This document shows positions 36,701 through 48,360 of a DNA stretch of 64,000 nt, piece by piece. A program made the position numbers and the translations under genes. The notes under the pieces are model-generated. The model had not been told where the DNA came from, did not search any database, and saw only the letters and a program-made list of their open reading frames with translations. The stretch covers positions 1 through 64,000 of the forward strand of contig JASANG010000630.1 of the NCBI GenBank assembly GCA_030248215.1. The letters are read 5' to 3'. Numbering within the stretch: the first letter of the stretch is position 1; each line of letters opens with the position of its first letter. Origin of the DNA: Enoplolaimus lenunculus. Lineage: Eukaryota > Nematoda > Enoplea > Enoplida > Thoracostomopsidae.

Positions 36701-39423
36701 ATCAAAATTTCGGCTGGGTTTTAGCCGGAATCGGAATTTCGTTGAAACCCTGCCAAAAAGTGAAATCTATATAGTGACTGTTTGATTTATGTGGATTTTT
36801 GTGTGTTTGTAGGTTTTTATTGCCTTGGTGGTATTTGTTTTTAATCGTCAGTGTCAATATTGTTGATACCATACGGTTAAGTTTTGTTTGCAGATAGCGT
36901 TTTATGACCAAATTAAACAAATGCTGCTGTATTATCAGATTATGGGAGACAATATAACAACTCATTTTGTGTCGAGCATTACTGCAGTAAGTGATAGGAC
37001 ATGTTTCAGTGAACTCTGTGCACATGCTCGAACCAAAAAAAGTTAAGAACTAGAGTTTGCATTCTTGGTTGGTTAAAATAATGTCTCAGCCGTATGTTTT
37101 TCGGTGTATATTTTAGACGGGCTCTGTATACGTTTGCACCCGTGCTTCCGAAGCAGCTAGATTTCTGATATTAGTTTCAGTTTCAAAATTCCTTGAAAGA
37201 AGCCGCTGATACGTTTCTGCAATTGACATTTTAAATTTTGAGCCTACCGAGAATATACACCGAAAAACATAAGGCTGAGACATTGTTTTAACCAACCCAG
37301 AATCCAAACTCTATTTTTTAACTTTTTTTGGTTCGAATATGTGCACAGAGTTTTCTGAAACATATCCTGACTGCCTGTTTTCTGGCATTTCTTCTAGTAT
37401 AACAACTCATTTTGTGTCGAGCATTGCAACTGCAGTAAGTCAGAATGCATTTAGAACAGAGATTTTTGTACTCACTGAAAAACGTTTGTTACAGCAGTCG
37501 TATAATCGCAACAAACATTGATAAATGACCACAAGCAATCGACGTTTCAATTTTGTTAAAATCCCTGATTGTGTAAACAAACTCTTCATTTTCAACTGCA
37601 AGTTTTAATTTAGAAATTTTCAAAAATACTAGCATAAACTTAAATGTTGCGGCAGCAATCGAAGAATTACATGCTCTAAATTGCTCAAAACACGATTGAC
37701 ATGTAATATTGCACCACCTATACTAATGCATTATAAGTGCTCGTCCGGTATCTACGTAATTCAGTGCATGTTTAAAATCAGGTACTGCGTTATATCTGTA
37801 GTCACAAGCAGGGACGAGAGTCTCGGGATTTGGCAGGTCTCGGTTTCGGTCTCAATTTTTTGAGTCTCGGTGGTTTGGAACCGAGACCGGATGGCTGTAT
37901 TGATGAATAAGTGATGTCTGCTGATTAAAATTTCGTTGTGGTTCTGTGAATTTTTATGGTTACGCAATATTTACGAGTAGATATTATAAAGAAAATCATG
38001 GAAAAAACTTTGAAAACCGCAAAAACCTTCAAAAAAGAATTAAACTAATTTACTTCCAAAAATTCAAATTTTTTTCGGTAATGATCAAAAATTGACCGAG
38101 ACCGAGACTTCTTCACCGGTCTCGGTTGTTGGGTCTCGGTCTCGGTTTTTTACCGAGACCGCCCATCCCTGGTCACAAAAGACTACGCGGAATGGTATTG
38201 GTTTTCTTTTTGCGCCAAGTGCAACAGAAGTATGATTAAACGTTTCGTTTTATTGCCTGATTAGTTGCAAAAATATGTTGAATAAATTGCATCATTATGA
38301 TTCACACTAGATAACAGCCTATTTCATTTTCAGTTTTATTTATTAATGGAGAAACGCCAAGGTATATCGTAATCGTAAAGCTAGTCTGGTTGTTTTGTAT
38401 TTTCATCATGAACTGGTCAGTTTTTGATCATCATATTATTGTGTAGGATTTTTTTATATTATTTTCAGTTCATTTTAGGCTTCTATTGCCACAACGTTAA
38501 CTCAACCGCTGGATGTAATGAAAACGAGGCTCATGAATGCGAGACCTGGCGAGTTTAAAGTAAGTAACTTTTTACCCCGGTTAATTTGTCAATTTTTTTA
38601 TTGTTAAATGTGTGATTCAACGTGGTTAGTATATTAAAAGACTATCCATTATTAACTTAATTTATTATACTGTGATTTTTATTTGATTTGCAGAAGGGTT
38701 TGTTTTTGTTTTTGAATCCAATTCCATGTTTTTTCAAAACCTAATTTCAAGGTATTATTGCAGAATGTAGAATAGTAAAGTGACGCATTGTTTTAATAAA
38801 CACAAATTATCATCATGCTGGGAGTATTAAAATTTTGGTTAACGCACGATAAATGCTATGCAGTTTTCAACTTGGCTAGTGTAGCTAGCTTTTAAGCGCC
38901 GATCTGAAATGTTGGGCTTCCATGCTCGTGTACTGATCAGATTACACAATATCAATACCCGGCCCAGTTTCACGGCTACGCTGCAAATTGTTATTTTTTT
39001 CAACACTTGTCTCAGTGTGTTGAACTGGTTACACTGTTACGTTAAGTCACCGTTCTATTTTAGGGAATCATGGATTGTTTCACGTATACGGCCAAATTGG
39101 GTCCATTAGCGTTTTATAAGGTGAGATAGTTGGTAACAATTTGATTATTAGCAGTTTGAGGTGTATTGTACCTGTTAACAACACGCAAGTTCCACCTAAT
39201 AGCACTTCCTCCTGATGCATTATCTTCAGATTTCTATACCGAATACCAGTATTTGTGCATTTATTGCTGGCCTGCGCAAGAATTTTTCTGTTACTATGTA
39301 TGTTGTTTTTTATAGGGCTACGTGCCTGCGTTTGTGCGGCTGGCTCCGCAAACAGTGCTCACATTTATATTTTTTGAACAGCTGCGATTTGCATTCGGTG
39401 TTGATCCTCCAATCAAACACTAG
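33781..39423 (+). CDS. SLC25A10: Mitochondrial dicarboxylate carrier (SLC25A10-like), nine exons
   Basis: Exons: 33781-33912, 34555-34674, 35603-35666, 36026-36167, 36400-36514, 36894-36986, 38479-38559, 39064-39120, 39316-39423 (TAG stop), 303 residues. All junctions are GT-AG and keep frame. The protein has the three-fold mitochondrial carrier repeat with six expected membrane helices: PLDLLK in repeat 1, PGDMVN in repeat 2 and PLDVMK in repeat 3. It aligns nearly gap-free by memory with animal SLC25A10 (RWYFGGLAS, NVRMQNDVKLP, LFSGATMAS, KTRLMNA, TVLTF.F.EQLR). The family exchanges malate or succinate for phosphate across the mitochondrial inner membrane. ATG 33781 gives 22 residues before RWYFGG; an in-frame ATG at 33739 would add 14, but a TTTTAG acceptor-like site lies between them, favouring 33781. 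Introns 5' of exons 7 and 8 are long and carry MITE insertions. Confidence 0.96.
36953..37440. repeat. Fold-back insert flanked by a direct copy of the carrier exon 6 end
   Basis: The last about 34 bp of exon 6 plus its donor (36953-36992) are repeated at 37398-37440 in the same orientation, with an extra GCA triplet and an intact GTAAGT donor. Between them lies an inverted pair: about 36998-37115 against about 37250-37370 (for example GTCTCAGCCGTATG versus CATAAGGCTGAGAC). The repeat copy is preceded by TTCTTCTAG, an acceptor-like site. As a 37-nt exon it would shift the frame, so it is probably not used. Confidence 0.8.
37809..38171. mobile_element. hAT-like MITE of the GGTCTCGG family in carrier intron 6
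   Basis: Left end CAGGGACGAGAGTCTCGGG, right end CCGAGACCGCCCATCCCTG. The subterminal regions are near-tandem GAGACC/GGTCTC units. Flanks GTCACAAG (37801-37808) and GTCACAAA (38172-38179) match at 7 of 8 bases, an 8-bp target duplication as made by hAT transposases. Non-coding. Confidence 0.88.
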
Positions 39424-39741
39424 CGCTGCGTAATTGTAATTGTGAATAAGTAGTGTCTGTTGTAGCAAGGTGTGACCGGATGTCGGGCTTGCGAAAAATC
39501 TGCATCTGGCTCCTGTATTCTTGCTTACAGGATATCTATAGCTAAAATGTATGATGCAAATGCATGGTAAAACGGCTGATTACAGCCAGTGTGTGCTAAA
39601 TTTAGCGCGATTAGGCTTCACTTTTTGTTGAAATATGAACTTATTATCTTCCTTTGGCCGGGCCGGGCATTGTATTTTACGGCTTTGGCTTCCATTTTTT
39701 TTGGTATCCAGTCGCAGCCTTGCTTTCATTGTAATTATAAT

Positions 39742-40136
39742 AGGGATGTGCCCGATAACAAAATTTTATGCCGATACCGATGCCGATTCTTATTTTGCAA
39801 ATATGCTGATGTCAATTACAACTCCAGTACGCCATGCTTAAAAACAGATAGAATACTACATTACATTATTATGCGAAGACTTGAACCCTAACCATCATAA
39901 ACGTTTATAACTGTAAGAGAATGGTTCATTTGAAGTAATTCTTTATACACAAACGTAAAAGAGATAACAGGTTCTCTGATCAGGCACACTGATATACGCC
40001 AATATGTGAAATTGTTTAAAACTTCAACCCTCTGTTAAGTACAAAAAGTATCGACAATGAATCCGCAATTTTTTGCAGTGCCGATACTCATGAAAATTGT
40101 CGATTATTACCTATGCCCATTAATCGGTACATCCCT
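39742..40136. mobile_element. hAT-like MITE of the CCGATA family
   Basis: Ends TAGGGATGTGCCCGATAAC and AATCGGTACATCCCTA are inverse. Subterminal repeats are CCGATACCGATGCCGATT on the left and GTGCCGATACTC plus TCGATTA near the right. No coding capacity. Confidence 0.8.
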
Positions 40137-40579
40137 AATAATAACCTTGCTTTGTGATATCCGCTTTAGTAGTCATGACGTTAGGTGATTTAGATACTGT
40201 GTGCAAGTATTATTTGCTCTCTTTATATGTAATTTGTGTACAGTATTCGTAATAAGCTCTTCTATTTCTTTAGTTTTAGAGCGTTGGAGTTATTTATTTG
40301 TAATGTTAAAGCGTGAAACCCATGCGAATAGATAGTTCTATTGAAAATGTAAAATATGTTGTTATAACTTTCGGATGTTCTCAAAGTTATGTTTTGTTAG
40401 GATTGGTGTTTAAGCTAGACCTTTGTGGAAAAAGCATTCAACTTTTCGAACAAAACAGGTAAACGCCAAATGTGAGCCATTATCGTAACAAAAAAGTTAT
40501 AATTTTTAGTTATATTAAGGAGGCAACATTGTATACCTGAACAGTTAATTTGTGATCTATCAGATTTAGTCAGCGGATT

Positions 40580-40685
40580 AAGTATTTACTTACCTTAAGT
40601 ACGATTTTAAAAACGACAAAATGGCTAAGTAATTACTTAGTACGTACTTAAGTACCAAGTGATACTTAAGTAAGGTTTCAGAAAC
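40580..40685. repeat. End of an element rich in AAGTACTT/AAGTAATTACTT
   Basis: Dense interleaved palindromic units (AAGTAATTACTTAGTACG, then TACTTAAGTACC) span about 100 bp. This resembles hAT MITE ends, but no partner end was found. Confidence 0.5.
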
Positions 40686-42814
40686 CCAGCCATTATTTTC
40701 ATCCCCTGAACCGATGTGTTATAAAAGGTTAGCATGGATTGAAACTCACTGGATTTTTTGGTTGGCTCGACCTCTACTCCCATGCGTCTGGTACTTGTGC
40801 CACGATTTGATGAGGTGCATATTCTTGCCTTAGAGTCCTGGTTAACTCGGCTTTTAAAAAATGGGCTTACAGGCTTTGGCAGCAGTTTTACAAATTGAGT
40901 AAGAATCGTATGTGAATAGCAGTTTATTTTTATAGCATTCCAGTTTTGGACTTTTTTACACTTCCCCACATTTGTGCATAGGCTTTGACTTTCGCTTAGA
41001 CTTAGATTTACAAAAACGTTAGAAAGATGAATAATATGCATTAGAATTTGTCTAAAGCTTAAACTTTTAACATTAAATGTGCGTGAACTGTACAAAATGT
41101 TTAATTTTGTAACAGTGGTAATGACAAGAATATACAAGAATTGCTTTTCGTTATCTAAACAACCGGTGTGTTTTTATTATTTCGTTGGTTTAAAAAGTCT
41201 TAGCAAGATTAAAATATTAGCAGAAATCAGCTTTTCGGCCGGGTTTTATCTAAAGTTCATTCCAAAATTACGCATTTTGATCTGATATTTGTCTTCTTAA
41301 TTTTAGTATACGTTGATGGCGTGTATTGCAATTTAATTTGTAACATTTTTTTGCAAAAGTGATTTTATTTTATTGGGTAGAAGATACATTATATATTTAT
41401 GATTAATATGGTTATACGCTGCGAGATTCTATTTGGCATTGATTACCTATTAAATTTAAATTTTATACAAAGTAATTTTCAGCCAGTATGTTGGCCAAAC
41501 TTTCATGCAGATCAGTCCGTCTGTTTATAATTTTCTCGGCAAATCATATTAAATGGCTTAAGCCGTCCGAAACATAAATGGCTAGGCCGGTACATGGTCT
41601 GATAGCCGCGCCCCCGTAAAAATTATAAAGCAGGCGGCTTAATTTTTAGATGATCAAATTGAGCGATTTCGACTTGAAAAGCGTTATATTTAAGGTATGT
41701 ACCTACCGAAAACTTTTCTGGGATCGCCAGTGATACAAAGTTAGCTGTTTGTTAAAACACATCATGTAGGTTTAATTCTGCTCCGCGTGTTCGTCAAAAT
41801 CTAAATCATGCGTAGTACTGTTGTATAATAGTGTCCATCCAGTTTATTTGCGTGATTTTATCGAATATTTTAATCCACATTTCTGTTTTAGCATTGTCTA
41901 TAATATCATTCCTGTATGTGTGGTTACAAAATTTTCCGTTCTGCGCTACCGGTTCATGTTCCTTTGGTACCTTAAGGCAAACAAAGGTATATTAACATTT
42001 GTTCGTGAAGGAATTTGGAAGCTTTTTTATTTGACAATGCTTAAAGTCTCGGTATTGAACTCTAATCCGCTTGTTGGAAAATGGGCTTGCCAGAAAATAG
42101 ATCTCGTAAGCCGCAGCAGTGGCTAACCAGGAAATTTCCGGCGAGGATAATTTTTTTGAATAGTTTCAAAAAAGTATTACAACGCTTATTCTACTTTTTT
42201 CAGCTTGAAAAGGCATTTGCAGCATTTATCTAATAGTTCAGATATTAAGTGTATACTTTATTTGTTCAATTTAAAGCGCTATAATTGTTACAGCCATAGA
42301 TGAAGTGGGACGTGTGGGGCCCATGGTCGAGAGGTCGGTCGGTGCGGAATTGACCACCCCCATCGGGTAGATTGCCCCATAAGCAAAAATAGAACAAAAA
42401 TTGGACGGCAAGTTTCTCTCGGTTTTGGAATTGAAGTTGAAAAGGAAGGTGACAATTTTTTCGACAGACTGAACTAGGAAAAGCTCACGAGATGATAGAT
42501 TAGTGGAATCTTTGTGGGGCAGGTGCTCGTGGGTTGTATCGTGAGGTCCAGTGGGTTCGCTGGAAAAAAATCGCTCGTGGTAAGAACGCAGGCTGCCCCA
42601 CTTTTGTTTCTGGGTGCATTTACATCTGTTTAGCAGTCTACAATTGGGGCATTCTGTTCTGTTTTTTGTTCATGTATTGTCCATATGTTTGTAAATTTCT
42701 AATAAATTCGCAGGTGGTTCCCAAATCTTTTATGTCAATAGCTCACTGAGCACTGGTAACAGATCCTTTGGTACACACTTGTTGCCTCCCTCAAAGTCTA
42801 TTCTCAAGCCTGGT
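40686..42814. other. No recognised gene
   Basis: Open frames at 40637-41137 (minus) and 41821-42126 (plus) are Leu/Ser/Lys-rich and show no family motif. A GC-richer stretch at about 42300-42400 is unidentified. Confidence 0.35.
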
Positions 42815-43012
42815 CTGATCGACCCAACGAAAACATAGGTGAAGCTGTCCTGATCGATCCAACGGAATCATAAACTTGAACCTGTCCCAATCGACCCAAT
42901 GAAATTATAAGCTTGAACCTGTCCCGATCGATCCAATGAAATTATAAGCCTGAACGTGTTCCTATTGATACTATGAAATTTAGCTTGAACATGTCCCGAC
43001 CAACCCAGCAAA
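42815..43012. repeat. 37-bp minisatellite
   Basis: About five copies of a 37-bp unit of the type CTTGAACCTGTCCCGATCGA followed by CCCAATGAAATTATAAG. Three successive TTGAA/CTGAA starts at 42877, 42914 and 42951 give the exact 37-bp spacing. Outer copies are degenerate. Confidence 0.85.
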
Positions 43013-43013
43013 A

Positions 43014-43430
43014 CAGGGTACAACCGGAGGTCCGGCTCCGGCAGAAAATCGGCCTTTGGCTCCGGTAGAATTTTTGCCGGAGGTTCCGGCAATTTTGGTA
43101 GTAAAATTTTGTATAATTTTTCAAAATTATTAACTGTTTTTCGCGTTTCGTTTTATTACAATTTTCAGAAAAATTTCCGAAATTTCGCCGAAAATAAGCT
43201 AAAAATCAAACAATTTAACATCATATTGGAGATATTGGCTAAAATTAACCATTATTTTTACAACCTAATTTCGCCTCATCTCCGGCTCCGGCAAATTTCG
43301 TTGACCTCCGACTCCGGCAAATTTCGTTGGCCTCTGACACCGGCAAAATTTCGTTGGTGTCTGACTCCGGCAAATTTCGTTGGCCTCCGACTTCGGTATT
43401 TTTCACCCCCAGTTGCAAACTGCAGCAAAA
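43014..43430. mobile_element. hAT-like MITE (CCGGAG/CCGGCT variant) with an internal minisatellite
   Basis: Starts CAGGGTACAACCGGAGGTCC then GGCTCCGGCAG. The right part (about 43278-43400) has about four units of roughly 27 bp (CTCCGGCAAATTTCGTTGG). The right end is indistinct near GTTGCAAACTG. The left end and interior phrases match 43698-43889. Confidence 0.7.
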
Positions 43431-43697
43431 CAATAGGTGCTGGTTTGTTCTGTTGAACTCCGGTCCTTTGCTGTCCTGTGGGTAACGGGAAGTCCTTCAG
43501 AGTAACATTTGTCAAAAATTCAAATATGTCCTATACAAATTGCCACACTGCATGCTAGCTAGATTGGGATGCTGAGCTTGATCAAGCTAGGCATTTTCCT
43601 TAACGATTATATATACCTGTGGTTCTAATTTTTATTTCGCTATTTTACTTGCTTCTCGCAATGAAGTCTCCAGTTTTGTTTAAGGCTTACTTGCAGC

Positions 43698-43889
43698 CAG
43701 GGTACAACAGGAGGTCTGGCTCCGGCAGAAAATCGGGACCCGGCTCCGGTAGAGTTTTTGCCGGAGGTTCCGGCAATTTCAATAGTAAAATTTTGCAAAA
43801 TTTATCTGTTTAGCGCGGTTCGTTTTACCTTTGTTACAATTTTCAGCAAAGAATTTCCGAAATTTTGCAAAAAAATTGGTTGCACTCTG
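43698..43889. mobile_element. hAT-like MITE, short copy of the CAGGGTACAAC family
   Basis: Starts CAGGGTACAACAGGAGGTCT and ends GGTTGCACTCTG. It shares CCGGTAGAGTTTTTGCCGG with the 43014 copy. Non-coding. Confidence 0.72.
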
Positions 43890-45029
43890 CCAGCCGGCTG
43901 AATTGTTTTACTAAAAGCTGACGAGCCCGTGAAACTAGGCATATGTCTTGGATATCGAGCGGCAGTTGAATTCTCTTCCGACTAAACTTTGGATCCTCCT
44001 AAACTTGTTGATAGTGGGCCAACTTGAACTGACGTTCCCGGCTAAGACATACATTAACCGTTTACTCTCATCGAAGGGAAAAATTCAAAATCCACTCGCC
44101 TATAGTTTTCTAACGCTTGGTAAAACTTTGCTCTTTTATGTTAACTGCCGTAGATACGCATTGCCCCTCGGATCTTTGGACCGAGAGTAAGTAAATCTTT
44201 AACATGTCGCTTTTTATTTAACGCTGAAGTTCTTCGACTGACAAGGAGGAAGTTCCACATAACATGTTCACGGGAAACTTCGTAAATCCTAACTGCAACA
44301 CTGTTTGGCTATAGACTGATCAGTGCTGCATAAAAATTTGTAACAAAGCGTTTCCCACTAGTATACACAATGTTCGCAACTGCTGAAAAACGTTTTCTTA
44401 AAAATGTGACATTCACATTCCGCTTGCATTTGCAATTTTTGCCCATTAATATCTATTATATATATACATATATGTATATATACATATATATGTGTATACC
44501 TACACGTTTATTTTTATGATAAAAGAAAATGTAATAGAAAAATTTTCATGACAATTCCTATATAAATTTTCCTGTTTTGTTCATTTGTCTGCGTACGACG
44601 TATACATGAGCAGAGGCCAAGGTGTAAACGGATAGTGATCAAAATAACGGAAGTGGATAACGGATATTGAAGACTAAATGTTTCAAAAAAATTTCTTTTT
44701 GCCAACGTACAATTGAGGCGTGCATAAAAATTCACCGGTCTTTCAAATATTAACAAAAGCTGAAGGATTCGTCGAAAATTTTAAACATTTTGAATGAATT
44801 TCGTACTTCTTATTTTTATTTCGAATTGCAGCATATCTGTAACAAAAAGGAGAGATATTTTGCACGTAAAAATAACGTAATTTCTGTTATTTCTATAACG
44901 GAAACAGACACCGATTTTTACCGGAAACGGATATCCAGTTACACCCTGGCAGTGGCGTGCCAATCTAGGTAGGAACCGGGACTTCAGACCTTTGAACTAT
45001 GCTACTATGCAGCTGCAAAAGTGGGCTTC
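43890..45029. other. No recognised gene; microsatellite and one MITE end
   Basis: About 44452-44500 is a TATATACA microsatellite. About 44890-44948 ends GGATATCCAGTTACACCCTG, an end of the CAGGGTGYAAC family. No gene was recognised. Confidence 0.45.
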
Positions 45030-45110
45030 CGGAACGGGGATCGAACTCAGTCTACGGATCCTTAAGCGAACATTTACCACATGTGTTGACCGTATGCAGC
45101 CAGCTAGCAT
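45030..45110 (-). repeat. tRNA-like sequence, minus strand
   Basis: The minus strand contains a B-box-like GAGTTCGATCCCC; the A-box is weak. A following + strand phrase GACAAGCATGCCTCACATGC resembles 29540-29570 in inverse orientation, supporting a dispersed tRNA-derived repeat. Confidence 0.4.
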
Positions 45111-45310
45111 ACATACAGTGCACACAGCACTAATGGACAAGCATGCCTCACATGCTTACTTAACGGACCCAGAAATTTCTGATAGCGAACCACGCTATAT
45201 ATTATTGTGAGCAAACTCGTAGTGAGAAGCCAAACCATTTTTAGTACCAAATCTTAATTTTGTACCTAATGGATGTCATGGACCATTGTAATCCCTTGGA
45301 TCCGCTATAG

Positions 45311-45659
45311 TGTAGTGACCTGAATAAGGTGATATGAGGGGGGTCCCATTTTAGTCCCAATCAATTAGAGTCCGAATTTCTAACTACAGTACGTTACTGG
45401 ATTAAGTCTATAAGTTCTAATTAGAGACCATAAAAGAAACCAAAGCAGAATGACCTTTAATTAAAAAAACATTAAAAACGCATCAACCAACGAAAAAATT
45501 TTCGAAGAAGCTGTGTATGAAAGAAAACATACATGATGAAGAGTGTTGGCTCCAACACCCGGGTTTAATTATTAAGAATAAACAGTCCGTTCCCGAATAA
45601 CAGTTGGTCCGTCTGGTCAGGCAAAATAGTACACCTCTTTTATTCCGGTCACTACATTA
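45311..45659. mobile_element. MITE with TGTAGTGACCTGAATAAG ends
   Basis: Ends TGTAGTGACCTGAATAAG and TTATTCCGGTCACTACA are inverse. The interior is collinear, in reverse, with 9760-10198 and 13499-13862 (for example TCCCATTTTAGTCCCAATCA). Confidence 0.8.
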
Positions 45660-45942
45660 TTTACTTTAAATAATGCATATCTGAGTTGTGATCAGAAGTA
45701 TGTAAACTGTAGTCTAGTGGTGTACTACAATAAACAAGCAGCCCCTAAAAGCGGCAATGGAGACGGGGTACAAGTTGAAATATGAACTCCTAAGAGTTTA
45801 GCGAACATGGTTCTATTGTATAGCTCTCGACAAGTTGGTCATAACTTTACCAGTATGAATTTTAAAACGGTTCGAAAGTTATGGACCGCAAAGTACTGTG
45901 CAAACAGTGCGGATTGTAAGGTATACACTCTATACACTTCAT

Positions 45943-46105
45943 GGCCCATGCATAGAACAGGGCCGGAACGTTTTCCTGCGGGACTGTAATAGAGTAAGGT
46001 TAAGCTTTAGACTAACTTTATTGCTTAGGCTTAGGCTTTAAACTTAGAATTACGCTTAGGAATATGCTTATACTACAGTTCTAGCCCTGTTCTATGCATG
46101 GGCCC
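45943..46105. mobile_element. TTAGGC-rich MITE
   Basis: Ends GGCCCATGCATAGAACAGGG and CCCTGTTCTATGCATGGGCC are exact inverses. The interior has GCTTAGGCTTAGGC. Family of 13250-13444. Confidence 0.85.
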
Positions 46106-46573
46106 ACTTTTGCAAAATATAGGCCGCAACACCTGTTTGATGTGCATATTTAGGTTGCGGTTTATCTATCATTGTTAATTATGGCAAAAAAATTAAAAGG
46201 TGTTAACTTTTGAACCAGATACCCTGCAGCCTAAACATACAACCGTTGAACTCGGCCGTCTATAAACCTTCAAAAAACACTTCAGCAAATTTCTCTTCAT
46301 CGAAATCTACTATATTGGAAGCAAGAATAAATAATCATGACATTTAACTGTCCCCAGAAACAAATAGTCAATCATCAAGATTAAAGTTAAATTGGGTTTT
46401 CCAAGAACCTAAATAAACCTTCTCTGCCCATTTAATGGATTAAATTGGACGTTTACCCCAAATTTCACTCGTTGGAAAAGAAAAAAGGGCCTAAATTGCT
46501 CATACGACTTTTGCAACACTTAAATTGAATTTAAGTCGAATTTAAATTACTTTTCTGATACAAATGTAAGCTT
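46106..46573. other. No recognised gene
   Basis: AT-rich spacer. Nothing recognised. Confidence 0.4.
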
Positions 46574-46640
46574 TCCCATGCTTCGAACCTGCGACCTAAG
46601 GCAACAAATGCAAGCGCTCTATCCAGTCGGCCATCATTCC
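46574..46640 (-). repeat. tRNA-like sequence, minus strand
   Basis: The minus strand reads ATGGCCGACTGGATAGAGCG (A-box-like), then GGTCGCAGGTTCGAAGC (strong B-box). The putative acceptor halves do not pair, so a tRNA-derived repeat or pseudogene is likelier than a functional tRNA. Confidence 0.5.
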
Positions 46641-46857
46641 ATGATGTATTCCTTTTTAATACGCAGCATTAGTTTTCCGCGCTGCGGTATTCTGGGTGCA
46701 AGCAACAATATCTCAACCTATATAATACATAATATATAATATATATGCAAATTACGTTTCTATGTGACAAATCTTAAAACCAGAAGAGATCAAAAATAGG
46801 TTTGCTGAAAACAGGGGAGCAAAGTGAATTTCACCAGGGTCTTCTTTTGGCCAATTA

Positions 46858-47005
46858 AAGAACGGAGCGGAACAATATTATAAGCATATTCCTAAGCCTA
46901 ATCCTAAGCCCAAGCCTAAGCGTAATAATAAGCATAATCCTAAACCTAAGCCAAAGCTAAGGAAAAAATTAGTCTTAAAGCTTAAGCTTACTCTATTGCA
47001 GTCCT
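46858..47005. mobile_element. TTAGGC-rich MITE, degraded ends
   Basis: The interior is TTCCTAAGCCTAATCCTAAG with further CCTAAGC units, AGTCTTAAAGCTTAAGCTTA and CTATTGCAGTCC as in other copies. The outer GGCCCATG repeats are missing or decayed. Confidence 0.65.
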
Positions 47006-47695
47006 CGCTTCGCTCGCAAAGTTATTAATTTTTTAATTTTTGAAAAGTTTTACCTGCGGTGCTGTTCACAGGATAACTTCATAGTCAAATTCCCGACCTT
47101 ATTAGCTCAAAACTAAAGATAATTGAAATTGTGCAAAGCTTCAGAGTTACACACGTTCTTGACCGGGGTAGGTCTTCTCTGTCTCTGCTCGCGAATTCTT
47201 CAAAACTCACCTAGGCCGTCTCAAAAATGTCCAAATTTATTTCTAAATATAGAATAAACTTAATTTTATAAAATACGCTTTCATCACACGGAAATACATC
47301 AAAAGAAACAATTTTCAATAACAAATTTTTGGCGACATCAATCTTCGATAAATATGCAAATTTTTCTCCAAATTGATAATAATTATAAGAACAATTTGCC
47401 ATTCCAAGATCAAAAATAGGTTTTCCAATATCAGGGGGGCAAATAACGCTTTTTCTAGGGGGTTACTTATGAACCAGCCCTCGAAAAAATTTAATTTTTT
47501 CCATATTGTTGGAAACAAATTGTTTACAACTTTAATTTTTCCCTAGAAGACAAAAACTTCACTAAATAAGCTGGAATTATCATTTTTCCATTTTTTAAAT
47601 TTGGTAAAATTTACACCCCGAAACATCAACCACTTTTAATAGAGACGGCCTCCAGGCCGTCTCAAATATAACGCTAAAGCAAAACTGAATGATTT
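47006..47695. other. No recognised gene
   Basis: Contains a partial direct repeat: CAGAAGAGATCAAAAATAGG near 46780 resembles AAGATCAAAAATAGGTTTTCC near 47405. AGGCCGTCTCAAA occurs at both about 47212 and 47655, probably marking an element of about 440 bp. No gene seen. Confidence 0.4.
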
Positions 47696-47985
47696 TACAT
47701 TATTTCGCTTGTGCAGAGGCGGATCCAAAAATTTGTGACAGGGGGCGGGCTGGTAAATGTTATGAAACGCAAAAATCGCAATGTAGGACCTTAATATCAC
47801 CAAAACATTTTCTGATGGCGAAAAATTGCAAGATAATGATATTACCATTTTATCACAAAAATGTTGTAGGAAAAATTGCAAAAAATTTTAATATGAACCA
47901 TGCCATTTTAACACAAAAAATTCTGACGGGGGGCGTACGTCTCCCTCTGGATCTGCTGGCGTACGCCTCCCCTCTGGATCTGCTA
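47696..47985. repeat. Dispersed repeat with GGCGGATCCAAAAAT ends, second copy
   Basis: Starts AGAGGCGGATCCAAAAATTT then CAGGGGGCGGG. Ends CCCTCTGGATCTGCT, the last block being duplicated (about 47940-47983). Collinear with 10693-11005. Confidence 0.72.
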
Positions 47986-48162
47986 ATGCGCTTATGTATA
48001 CAAGTGTATACATGCACGAGCAATAATACAGGAATAAGGATATATCCCGTCTCGAAATTTCATAAGTGAAAATTTAAATTTTACAGGTTTAGGAAGATAA
48101 CCTGATCGATATTACAGGTGGAAAATAGTTTTATACCAAGTCATTCCCTTTCGAACTGAGGT

Positions 48163-48360
48163 CCATGTAACGATCAGGGGCGGAACGTTTTTTATGGGAC
48201 TAGAATAGAATAAGCTTAAGCTTTAGACTATTTTTTGCTTGGCTTAGGTTAAGACTTAGGCTTAGAGTTAGGAATAAACTTATTCATACGCTTAGGTTTA
48301 GGCTTAGGCTTAGGAGTAAGCTTATAATACTGTTCCGCCCCTGTTCTTAACATTGGCCCG
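48163..48360. mobile_element. TTAGGC-rich MITE, variant ends
   Basis: Left end GATCAGGGGCGGAACG, right end GTTCCGCCCCTGTTC. The interior is TTAGGTTTAGGCTTAGGC. Same family, with CAGGGGCGG in place of CAGGGCCGG. Confidence 0.78.

Noticed and set aside
37398-37434. Duplicated exon 6 end as a real carrier exon
   Set aside because: Its 37-nt length would shift the frame, and the standard exon set already gives a full-length carrier.
40637-41137. Minus-strand open frame of 166 codons
   Set aside because: No recognisable motif, partly overlaps a palindromic AAGTACTT repeat, and no splice context is evident.
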